A stretch of DNA of 64,000 bases from Saccharina japonica (taxonomy: Eukaryota; Sar; Phaeophyceae; Laminariales; Laminariaceae), in NCBI GenBank assembly GCA_008828725.1, contig MEHQ01000932.1:384671-448670 (forward strand), in the 5' to 3' direction. The position numbers and the translations under genes were made by a program. Under the pieces are notes generated by a model. It saw nothing but the letters and a program-made list of their open reading frames with translations. It was not told the DNA's origin and searched no databases. Shown piece by piece: positions 33,324 to 44,126 of the stretch. Numbering within the stretch: the stretch's first letter is position 1; each line of letters opens with the position of its first letter.

Positions 33324-34130
33324 CTCGTATGTGATTGGTCTTAGTATACTGCTCGAACAGCCTGTGATTGGTCCGTCCTTAAAAAACAGTTCCTCACGTA
33401 TAGGTGCTCCATTTTTCGGTCAAAATACTCTCAGATGTTCCAATCTGGCGAAACTATACAGAGTTTTGTGTGGGGACCGGCTGTCAGGAATATTATAACT
33501 TTTTTATGGTCCCGATTGATTCCGCCGAACCTTGAGGACCACTTGGGGACCACCCCCGTTCCCCAATATTTTCGTGCTTCCCAATGAGTACAAAACCTTC
33601 GCAACGGAAACGAGTCTGCGCACAAAGCAAGCTCTGGCCACGCGGGCGAGGGACTGGGCAAGGCCATGGTGGAGCAACGCGAGGCACGAGGTTCAATGCA
33701 TGCACCCTGCTGGATGCCTGGAGGCTTGTGCGTTCTTCGTGCCTGAGGTAAGAAGTTGTCGTAGGTACAAGTACCAGAGGAAATGATACGAATAAAGTAC
33801 ACACAGCAGCGGCACCCGGCTCGTAGCTGGTACGTGGTATAATATGTACAAGGGCTCCGCTGCGCGGGCGGCTAACGCCGTCCGCTACGCTCGCGGAAAG
33901 AAGAATAGAACCAAATGTGAAAAGCGTAAAAGAGGAACATGTAGTGTTTTTGCAACTGGCGACTTGATAATGCCAAGAGCTCCATATGTATGACAGCAAA
34001 TACAGGACAGAAACAAACAAAAAGTAATAGTGGTGATTTTGTTATCTTCCAAAACCAAAAAACATCGCGAAGAAAGCAAAGCTTCGCTCCGAGAGACAGC
34101 CGCCCGCTACGCTCGCGCAACTTAAGAAAA
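33324..34130. other. No gene: spacer with palindrome-like GC motif
   Basis: Short frames only. At 33863-33898 and 34085-34115 the GC-rich motif ccgcccgctacgctcgcg and a related imperfect inverted repeat occur. Near 33470-33560 'gtggggaccgg' and 'ggaccacttggggaccac' are shared in diverged form with 38640-38720. Confidence 0.45.
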
Positions 34131-36130
34131 GGGGCAGAAAAGGTCCACCACGATGTGTAAAGACCGATTTGAAAAGGTCAAAGAGATTCATGGAGCAATG
34201 CAGCGAAATACTTACTGCTGTACGCAACTGAAAGTACAGCAGTACCCGTCTACCGCTGTATTGTGGAATTTATTCTGTGGCAAATCAACTATCTGATGTG
34301 TGCCTTTTTCGTGACTACTAAGAGTGGTAGTACAACAACAGCAGCAGCAGTAGTGCTACTGCTGTAGTACCTTCGATCTTTGTATGTGGCATGCCTCTGT
34401 AAATAAAAGTAAGTTTTTCGACAAATAACGCACCGCTTGAACTTGGCTTGAATGTTATTTTATTACACAGACAAAAAAATCCTTATAATTTCGGACATAC
34501 ATACTTGATTCATTGCAGCAGCAGCAACAGCGAGGACCTTCATGCTCCCCTCGTGTCTCGCTTGACACGCCACGCCTAGCCACGAAAAAAACGACCGCGC
34601 TCCTTCTGACCCCCCCCTCTACTGGCCAGCGCCCTCCGATATACCCGCGGTGGTGCCGGGCTCGCACGCGCTGTCGTGCTCACTGGGCACACGCACGAAT
34701 CCAAAACCGGAAATGTTTAAAACAAATCAAGTATCAAAAAATGTTTTGTAAAAAGTTGAAATTGCAACTTTAGTAATAAAAACACAGAAACCTGAAGGGG
34801 CAGAAGAGGTCCACCACGATGTGTAAATACCGATTTTAAAAGGTCAAAGAGATTCATGGAGCAATGCAGCGAAATACTTACTGCTGTACGCAACTGAAAG
34901 TACAGCAGTACCCGTCTACCGCTGTATTGTGGAATATATTCTGTGGCAAATCAACTATCTGATGTGTGCCTTATTCGTGACTACTAAGAGTGGTAGTACA
35001 ACAACAGCAGCAGCAGCAGTAGTGCTACTGCTGTAGTACCTTCGATCTTTGTATGTGGCATGCCTCTGTAAATAAAATTAAGTTTTTCGACAAATAACGC
35101 ACTGCTTGAACTTGGCTTGAATGTTATTTTATTACACAGACAAAAAAATCCTTATAATTTCGGACATACATACTTGATTCATTGCAGCAGCAGCAACAGC
35201 GAGGACCTTCATGCTCCCCTCGTGTCTCGATGGACACGCCACGCCTAGCCACGAAAAAAACGACCGCGCTCCTTCTGACCCCCCCCTCTACTGGCCAGCG
35301 CCCTCCGATATACCCGCGGTGGTGCCGGGCTCGCACGCGCTGTCGTGCTCACTGGGCACACGCACGAATCCAAAACCGGAAATGTTTAAAACAAATCAAG
35401 TATCAAAAAATGTTTTGTAAAAAGTTGAAATTGCAACTTTAGTAATAAAAACACAGAAACCTAAAGGGGCGGAAGAGGTCCACCACGATGTGTAAATACC
35501 GATTTGAAAAGGTCAAAGAGATTCATGGAGCAATGCAGCGAAATACTTACTGCTGTACGCAACTGAAAGTACAGCAGTACCCGTCTACCGCTGTATTGTG
35601 GAATATATTCTGTGGCAAATCAACTATCTGATGTGTGCCTTATTCGTGACTACTAAGAGTGGTAGTACAACAACAGCAGCAGCAGCAGTAGTGCTACTGC
35701 TGTAGTACCTTCGATCTTTGTATGTGGCATGCCTCTGTAAATAAAATTAAGTTTTTCGACAAATAACGCACCGCTTGAACTTGGCTTGAATGTTCTTTTA
35801 TTACACAGACAAAAAAATCCTTATAATTTCGGACATACATACTTGATTCATTGCAGCAGCAGCAACAGCGAGGACCTTCATGGTCCCCTCGTGTCTCGAT
35901 GGACACGCCACGCCTAGCCACGAAAAAAACGACCGCGCTCCTTCTGACCCCCCCCTCTACTGGCCAGCCCCCTCCCATATACCCGCGGTGGTGCCGGGCT
36001 CGCACGCGCTGTCGTGCTCACTGGGTACACGCACGAACCCAAAACCGGAAATGTTTAAAACAAATCAAGTATCAAAAAATGTTTTGTAAAAAGTTGAAAT
36101 TGCAACTTTAGTAATAAAAACACAGAAACT
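34131..36130 (+). repeat. 669-bp unit in three tandem copies
   Basis: Unit starts are at about 34131, 34797 and 35466, each beginning 'ggggc.gaa.aggtccaccacgatgtg', with the end of the third near 36130. The copies differ by only a few substitutions plus one CAG-unit difference in 'acaacagcagcagcagtag'. Each unit holds a CAG tract, a frame reading PSCLDGHATPSHEKNDRAPSDPP..., a T-rich part and 'tcaagtatcaaaaaatgttttgtaaaaagttg'. Diverged single copies of its core lie at 4060-4290 and 6880-7130. Conservation of the frames between copies is no better than that of the DNA, so I do not call genes here. Confidence 0.9.
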
Positions 36131-37059
36131 TAGGAAACCCGAGAACCTCCGGAAAGCAAGTAACTCCTGCTTCGGCAATTAGAGGCTGAGAATGGCTGTG
36201 AAGTACCAACATATGCCGAGGAAAAAGCTTCCGAAAGAAAAAGAACCTCGTAAGTGATTCTATGATACAAGCAAGCGCACACCAGAAGAAGTGCTGCTGC
36301 TGCTGCTGTAGACGTGACGAGATGTGTGCAACCAGATGCGGGCAGAGGTGTTCATAGGCAAAGACAAAGTGTGAAACAAGAGCATATCCGTTGAACCTGT
36401 CACATATGTTCACAGGAGATATCCACCATCCTTGGACTGCTGTGGAGTAGTACTACTGCTGCTGTGAGTCCAACCGTTCAATGGGTAGAGAGGCGTTGCG
36501 CGTGCTACGGGCGGCGTATTGGGCTTACGTACAGCAGTAGTATGCACCTCGGTGACGAAAGGGGGTGTACGGGCGCCTTGGATTGTAGGCAAGGGTGATG
36601 TATTTTTGGAATGAATGACCGGCAGCAGTCCCGCGCTGTGTTCAGGAGTGATGATATCGAGCGGGGCTTGGAAGGACGGTTACGTCGCGACGACAGCGGT
36701 TGGTCTCGGGGCCAAAGACGCGTTTCGTCGTACTGCGATGGGCCTCGCTCGCTTGCGGAAGGACTCTGCACCTACTCCCCGTTGGTGTATATACGGGCAC
36801 ATCTTTGTGCACACCAGTGTTTTATGCCCTGTGTTTGCCGCTGCCGATTGTGTGAATTGACGTACGGGGGGTATATACAGTTGGGCCACCCCTTCGTACG
36901 GCAGTAGTAGTAGTTTAGTGGCATAGCCACGTAAGATATTGACGCTGCTGCTGACTGATCTTTGATTCATCGTCTGTTGTTTCAGCCAGCTCTTGTATCG
37001 CTACGTATTGTGTCCTCTCTTCTTTCTTCTGCTGTGGTACTTGCCGCGGGTGTTGTGGC
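36131..37059. other. No recognisable gene
   Basis: Mixed sequence with CTG/CAG patches (36292-36312, 36450-36470). Frames on both strands are around 100 codons and lack domains. Confidence 0.45.
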
Positions 37060-37250
37060 GGTGGATGCCCAGGGTGTTTCCGCTATACGTGCCGCGGGAC
37101 TTGAGATGGGTCTTGAAGCTGGTGTTGCCGCGGTACTTCCCTTGCCGCGGTACTTGCCTCGGGTCTTGCCGCGGGTCTTGTCGTGGGTATTGCCGTGGGA
37201 CTTGCCGTGGACGTTCGCACGGGCCTTGGTGTGGGCACAACCGTGGCCCG
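37060..37250 (+). repeat. ~15-bp minisatellite (ccgcgggtcttg-type)
   Basis: Units such as 'ttgccgcggtac', 'ttgccgcgggtc' and 'ttgccgtgggac' repeat about ten times in steps of 12-15 bases. Frames give the periodic peptide LPRVLPRVLSWVLPW or, on the other strand, PRQDPRQDPRQVPRQ. It is probably repeat-driven, not a gene. Confidence 0.8.
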
Positions 37251-39881
37251 TTCTGTTGCAGATGTTAAACCCGCGGTAGCATGACGCGAAATACCGCGGT
37301 CACTGCCGCGAAAAAGTATAATATTGTGCATGCGTGTCTTGTTGCCTGCTCGTATGCTGTTGTTTGTTCGCCTGCTGTGTTTGTTAGCGTACCGTACGAG
37401 TGCGCTTGCATTTTCGTGTGTGTCCACGTCGCCTCATTCAGTCTTATCCTGCTGCTATTTCGCCTCCTTCTGTCTTTCCTGGTTACTGCTGCGGCTGCTG
37501 CTGCCTGCTGCCGTGCGCACTCTGCTGTACGTTTCCCGTTACCTTGCAGGGCGGGCCGTGACAATGGAAAAGCTGCCACTACCGCAGTACGAGTACAAAG
37601 CAGTGGCTCCGGCTGTACATTTGTACATATTACGTGATACCACAAAGTTATATATCCGGTTCACGTTAGCTCCTGTTGTGCATGCGTGCACTTGCAGAGG
37701 CTAGTAGTTGTGAATGTACGCACCGGTTGAGGGTACGATCGTAGTAGTAGTAAACACATGCGTGCATCGATCGAGGGTGGCGTATATGTAGTGATGGAGC
37801 ATCCTGAACAACGGTCAGGCTAGAAACTGTCTTCACTCGTAGGTTAACGTATTTTTTGTGTTGGGGGTTGTTTTGTTTTTCTCCTCGCTCATGAGGTTCG
37901 TGCACTCTGCGGGGAGGTGGACGTTGGGTGCTACCTGGACGCTCTGCTTCGGAACAACACGAAGAGTCAGACGGGTACCGGTACTGCTGCACATTTATTT
38001 GTACACCTGAGTGATACACGCACAGAGCGATCATGCGTTAGCCTGCCACGCACATAGTATTAACAGTAAAACAATAACCCAGGCCCCCCTTTTTTGTTCA
38101 ACTGCTGTCACGCACAACGTAGGACAGCTCCTTTTTCGGCCGTCCACCCCAAGGAAACATTGCAAAGAAAGGTCAACACCTTCTACGTTCAGTTCCCAGC
38201 TTTAAGCGTTGCTTTAATCTCAGTGCGTAGTGCTGGAGAGAACTACTGATTGTGGCGTTTGTTTTCGTATTGTCGGGATGTAAAGCACTGCCTGCAGGTA
38301 TTGTGTTCTCTGAAACGGCGCCAACGACTATGTGCAAATACCTGCTGGTTATATTGAAATATCATAAGGCGACGTGAGCAAGTATAAAACATACTACTGC
38401 TGTACGTGGCGTCATAAAAGTAATCTTAACAAAGAAAGCAAACTGCTTTGAAAAAGGTGAAAACAGCCCACTCTACGTGGTACAATAACATAGTATAATA
38501 TCAGAGAAAAAATACTTGGTTAAAAAAACGATAAACCTGCATACTGTATGTGGTATAATAAAAAGGAAAAAAACTTGAAAAAAAAAGGAATTGCCCAGCA
38601 TCGGTATGCCTCGAACCAAGGAAATTGAGGTTCACAGAGTCACAAATAAGGGTGGCGGTCCCCGATTTGTTTGACTGGTCCCCAAATATTTGGAGACCGG
38701 TCCCCACGCAAAAATCAAGTGAAAAAACTTTTTGTTTTGGAACATCAAGAAAAACTCGCCCACCCTTGAAGTGCACTCTAACCGGCATTCTGGTGAGAAT
38801 AGCCGGGGCAAGGAGATGTTTTAAAAGTAGTTGTACCCAACGTTAACGGGATTGTAAGAAGCGTGACACACCGCGCCCATGTTCCACATACACGTTGCAA
38901 GAGGATAAAACAACAACTCCACCGTAGAACCACATAAATTGTTCGAAAATTTACACACAGGGAATGGGAGCCACGCGACTCCGGCCCACCTAAACGGAAT
39001 AACACGTTGATACACTTACAGCGGATCAACTTAGTCGACTTCGCATGATAGCCAAGGCGTGCACGCCTGAAATTTCACGAACAAAAAGACAAAATGTCAG
39101 CTGCCCGTGGTTTCTCAGAACAACAACCACGAGGGGCGCACAGCAGTAAGTGCGGCCGCACGGAACTAGTGCGTTGAGAACATATTTGGGATTCCAAACA
39201 AACTCCACCAGCATACGCTGTCAACATGCAGGCTCGAACATGCGCGCATCTTCGCTGGTCCGGGTTTCCCCAACACCACATTCATCTTTCTCAACACGAC
39301 AGTTGTAACGACACCGTGTTTACTCAACACATCAGCTATAAGGAGTGGATGCAAGCATGATAACAGCTGTTGTGTCCGGGTCCGATAAATCGACACCCTG
39401 TTCCCTTAACCAATCATCCTCCAGATGACCACCACAAGACCATCCCTAGCTAAGATGAACTCGCGGCGAATAAAGAGGGGGGCGATGTGAAGGACAGGGT
39501 AGTTACGTATGTATCATAGACCTCAGAATCACGCATGTAAAGATGGACACCTCAAACGACAGGCCTAAAGAGCCTGTCAAGTCATCAACCCCGGGTCGCA
39601 AGCGGTCCCTTCGTTTTGACGTAAGGTCGCACTCTCCCCGGGGAAGCGACGGGTGGACCCCCGCATATGCAGGGTCCCACAGGACCAAACCTCGAGGGTG
39701 GTGCCCTCGCGCGCTCGCCCCTTGGCTCAGTCCGAGACATAGACACTTAGCACCTCCTTGCTACATGATACGGAATAAAACTGCTCGGCACGGTCGGCCG
39801 TTAACGACCCCTGCAGGCATCAGGGATTGAGAGCTCGTCACTACGACATCATTGGCCTCGGGGGCAGGCACTAGTTTTACA
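37251..39881. other. No gene: simple-sequence patches and unassigned DNA
   Basis: Contains CTG-rich stretches (37470-37520), AT-rich runs (38510-38600) and the motif 'ggtccccaaatatttggagaccggtcccc' spread over 38670-38706, which is close to self-complementary. No frame shows a domain. Confidence 0.45.
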
Positions 39882-40563
39882 TAAGTCTTTATTCATATTA
39901 TAAAAACCGTAATGCTCTTATCGAGAGCTGGAAGATTCCTTGGGCTCACTGGAAACTAAGTTAAAAGGTCGTTTCAATTCTTCACAATATAATCTTCACA
40001 TCATTCTATTTTTTCTGCAGATTATTATGAACATTCGCAACCCGTTGTTCATTCGTCAACGCATTACCCATCTATCAGGTTTATCGAAACAAACGCCCTA
40101 TTATGGTTTAGATTAAAATAGTTCAGCTAGATGACGATTAATGCGAACATACATGGAAAACAAAACTACTCGCGATTAGTATAATTATCATATTTGCCAT
40201 CCGACAATGTGCAGCATGAGCTCAAACGTTGATCACTCATATAACACCCCCGAAAGCAGAAAATCACGGAAAGAAAGGAAGTATCATCGTAGTAGTAGTA
40301 GTGGGCGGCCGCATTTAAGAAATATTGATTTGGGAAAAATACTTGTACGAGGCTCAGATTATCACGAATATTGAAACACATTGGTCGATAAACATAAAAC
40401 GTTAGAAACTAAAAAAGAAATTCAGCCTCGAACACATATTGACGTTTCTTAATAGGCCACTGTACTATCTAATGGCACATGTTTTATAGATGAGGACAAA
40501 GAAGAACCATGAATGTCTCTTCTTGTCGTTTGTCCGCCATGCTCGGTACGATTTACGCAGCCC
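39882..40563 (+). repeat. Dispersed ~690-bp repeat, copy 2
   Basis: Same order as 871-1578, from 'taagtctttattcatatta' to 'cgatttacgcagccca', about 90 percent identical. The AGT tract is contracted to about four units, and no long inverted repeats flank it. Confidence 0.75.
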
Positions 40564-41398
40564 AAACGGCCTGCGCAGGTCTCAAACGTATAGAGTACAC
40601 TTGAGCAGAGGAGAGGGTATGTGCTGCTGCTCTGTGCTCCCAAAGCGTGTTCGTGGCGTTGCCGCTTTATACCACACCAGGTAGTAGGATAATCGCCACT
40701 ATGATGTATACCGATTGCTATCGATCCGGTTGTACATAATAGCATGGTAAGCCTTGGACCCTGTAACAATTAACTTAGTCGCCTGTAGTTGTTTGTGATA
40801 ATCGCCTGGTACTCATCATGCTGTACCACACATTTACATATATAGAACGACAACAACAACACAGCAGCAGCACAGCAGTCTAAAATAATCCTCTTGTGGG
40901 GGGCTGGTGGTGTTCGATAAAGGTTATATCCACTAACAGTGTGGCGGATCGTCCGCTCCGCTTGCGGCATTACGGGATTTACAGTAGCCCATACATACGA
41001 GTATAATGTGGAAAGTCCATTGACTATAGTGAACGGGACATTGCGGGCTATTCTGGAATTGAGAATTGTTGATTTGTGGCCCGTATTGGACCTCAGTTTG
41101 TGGTTCGGGAACGTGCGAGGGATTGTGGTTGGTGGGCAGACGTGATGGGTAGGAGCTCGCGCTCCCATCCCAGTTCACTCCAACCTACACCCACTCCTAC
41201 CCTCTTCTCCTCGTGTTCCCTTGGGTACTGCTGTAATATTCAAGACATAAATACAGCATCTTCTTTTCTCTGGGACATACTGCACAGGGCAGTACTTGCC
41301 TGGGCACACAGTACGGCTTTTGGTGCCACTCCGTCTCCTGATCATCACTGTCAATTGAATACGTTAACGTAAAGTTCGAACTTGACTGGTGTTCCGAG
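40564..41398. other. Upstream region of the copia-type Gag gene; possible LTR remnant
   Basis: No coding frame. Just before the Gag start, at 41310-41395, sequence like 'ttttggtgccactccgtctc' and 'attgaatacgttaacgt' looks like the leader of an LTR element. 'cataaatacagcatcttctt' could belong to an LTR, but I found no second copy downstream. Confidence 0.35.
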
Positions 41399-43415
41399 AT
41401 GGACCAAGAGACCATAGACGACTTGAAGGAGCAGCTCGCAGCGCAGGCAAGGCTCTTTGAAGAAAGGCTGTCAGCAATAGAGGCGAGTCGAGAGGATACT
41501 GGCGGGCTGCAAGGGGCGACCGCCGGTGGAGACCAGCCTTCATCAGGTGTAGAAGGTACTAGTGAGCAGGAGGGGTTTGCTTCTAGCCGTAGAGTTGGAG
41601 CCGCCACTGATAGTCTGCTGCAAGCTGTCGGTGATGTAGGTACTATAGGGGATAGTCATCTAGCTGTAGGACCACGGGAGACCAGTAGCATCAAATCTGG
41701 AATTCCTAAAAATAATGGTAACAGTGTAGAGTACCCACTGTGGAAGAGACGCTTCGAGGGTTATGCGATTGCTAACGGTTGCATACAGGCTTTCACCACT
41801 ATGTCTGACATGATGGTAGGTGACCCGTCTAAAAACTTCGGTATACTTACTGGACCAAGGCTTCAGTGAGTTGGCCATTAAACGGTCCCGACTTGCATGG
41901 ACCTGTAAAACCGAGAGCGTCACCGACCGCAACCTGCTCAGCCGAGTGTATGATACTAACTCCCCTAGCTTAGCTTGGCGTATGCTAGAGGACTGGTTCT
42001 TACCCAAAACTTTGGCTGAAAAGTCGAAGTGGAAGCGGCAGTTCAACGATCTGGTCATGGAAAAGAGAGAAGAACCGATGAGATTGTTCGCTCGTGTAGA
42101 CAAGATTGTCGGTGTTTTGGGATCCCTGGGAGCTCATTTGCCTGTAGAGGATGTAAACCTCAAAATCGTAGAAGTATTTACCAGCGACTGCGAATTCGAA
42201 CAGCGCACGATACTGTACAAGGACGACATCACCCGGGCGGAAATAGAGGCGATAGTCAGGCAACGGTATACAGTTATGTCTAGGGGTGCAAACACCATGA
42301 CCCGTAACGTAGGACAGGCCCTAGTTGCAAACAAGCCCGGTCGCCGAAACAGTAAGGAGGATGGTAGTGGAAAGGGTGACCGAGCTGGTAAGGGAATTTC
42401 CGGTGGTCTTATTACAGCCAAGAGCAACATCACTGCCAGCGGTAGGAAGAACGGAGAGAAGAAGTACGACGACATGCGGAACAAGTGTCACCGATGCTTG
42501 GAGCCAGGCCATCGATGGTTCGACTGCACCGCGCACGTCATTCCCGCCGCGAAGAAGTCCCAGAACGGCACTGGTGAGATTATAGGCTGTCTAGCGATTG
42601 GTATGCTTGGTAAGAGCGATGCGGTAGGAGAGCGCGAGCAGAGTAAGGACGGCACAGAGAAGTGGATAGCTGATAGTGTTGCAACCTTTCACATGACTAG
42701 ATCAGCTGACTTGCTCCAAGACGTGCAACCATCCGAGGACAAGGTTAAGATTGGCAACGATACTTTCATAGACGTTGTGGGTTACGGGTCGCTGACGGTT
42801 GTTTTCCCCAACAAAGAAGAAGGCATCACAGTAAGGCTAGACAAGGTGGCATACGTGCCCAATGACCGGCTTGCTTGGGTGCTGGTTGAGATCGCGAGAC
42901 AACTGACTATTCAAGAAGATCAAGGAATTGAGGCGCAGCAAAAGGAGCTCGTAGATTGTATGGTCAAAGTAGGGCTCTACCGGATGGAGCAAGAGAGAGA
43001 ACGGGAGCTGGTGGTGGAGGCTGAGTATAAAAAGGTGGTGGACAGTGAGCAGCAGCTGAAGACTTCCCCACCGCCGCAGCAAACACTGCAGTCGTCGCTG
43101 CAGCCTAGAGCAACGCAACATGTGGGGGAAGAGTCATCGCTACCGCCGCTGTGGACCGAGGAACCGGAGTGGTGGTTGGACCGAGTGTCGCCGGAGACGT
43201 CGAAGCTGTCCCCGGAGCATTCGCCGGAGCAGCAGGAGTCGCGGCAGGAGTCACAAGCCTCGACTGATGGCAAGGACATGGTGGTTGCGGGGGAAGAACT
43301 TGATTTTGATAAGGAGGATATGGTGGTTGTAGTGGAAGACACGATGGATGATGGGGGTTGTGGTTCAGAAATCGAGCAAGACTTCAAGGAGGAGACGGGA
43401 CTATTTTTAGCATAA
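41399..43415 (+). pseudogene. Copia-type Gag-protease with altered protease and novel C-terminal tail
   Basis: The ATG at 41399 opens MDQETIDDLKEQLAAQARLFEERLSAIEA (coiled-coil-like) and YPLWKRRFEGYAIANG. A one-base shift between 41820 and 41869 moves the frame. The 531-codon continuation carries the Gag core (LAWRMLEDWFLPKTLAEKSKWKRQFNDLVMEKREEPMRLFARVDKIVGVLGSLG), a CCHC knuckle CHRCLEPGHRWFDC (42486-42527) and a copia protease WIADSVATFHMT (42662-42697), where DSGAT is expected. Similarity ends at VAYVPN (about 42865), just before an integrase would start. A tail rich in E, Q, S and P follows. Either a domesticated Gag-protease or an internal-deletion derivative of a copia element. Confidence 0.7.
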
Positions 43416-44126
43416 AAGTCCGCGGAGCTGCAGCAGCAAGCGTCACCGCCACTGCGGTCGTCTGTGCAGCAGCAGCAGGCGCCGGCGATGTCGTTACCGC
43501 AGCATCAGCAACAGCTTCCGGGCATAGTTCCGCCGTCTCCGTGGCCGCCGCCGTTGTGGCCGGGCTCGTTAGTTGGACTGGGAGCTCAGATCGCAAGATC
43601 GGTCTCGTTTGAGATGAGGTGTTTCGGTGTTTGGGGGAAAGGAGGAGAGCACCGCGAGGAGGAAGGCGAGTCCGAATGGGAGAGAGAGGAGACTTGTGTG
43701 GTGGAGCATGATGGGGAGACATGGGAACCGAGTGGGGAGATAGGCACGAAGGGATGGTCAGGCGTTTTGGTGATGAGCTGGGGGGAGGAGCCGCCTGGTC
43801 GTCGCCTCACCAAGCCCAAGCGAGAGAGGGACCGCGAGAGATTCAAGATCACTCGTCGTCTACAGGACAACGCCTCTTGCTTCCATGAGGCACGTATTTT
43901 ATTGTTTTCACATTTTTTGTGTTGGTTGGCTCTGGTGTTTGAGACGTTCCGTTTACTGAGATATAACGTACAACTACGTATTACCAACGTTGTTTTTTAT
44001 TGTCAGAGGTTTATTAGTTGCAGTCAGTGTCGTATACTTGGTATGCTCGTGTTTGTTGGCTTTGTGAGTTGCTATGCAAGGCTGACGTTTACTTGTTTGA
44101 GAATGGAGTTTAGGCGTGGTTGGTGA
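43416..44126 (+). pseudogene. In-frame continuation of the Gag-protease tail
   Basis: Directly after the TAA at 43413 the same frame stays open for about 236 codons. It reads KSAELQQQASPPLRSSVQQQQAPAMSLPQHQQQ, then an E/W-rich part (EHREEEGESEWEREE) and a basic part GRRLTKPKRERDRERFKITRRLQDNASCFHEA. The composition matches the preceding tail, so the TAA is probably a nonsense change within one longer protein. The last ~70 codons become hydrophobic and are likely beyond the true end. Confidence 0.4.

Noticed and set aside
36292..36312. CRISPR-like or regularly spaced repeats
   Set aside because: The repeats in the window are trinucleotide tracts or degenerate satellites; no unique spacers of constant length.
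37001..37268. Repetitive PRQ/LPRV peptides
   Set aside because: Direct product of a 12-15-bp minisatellite on both strands.
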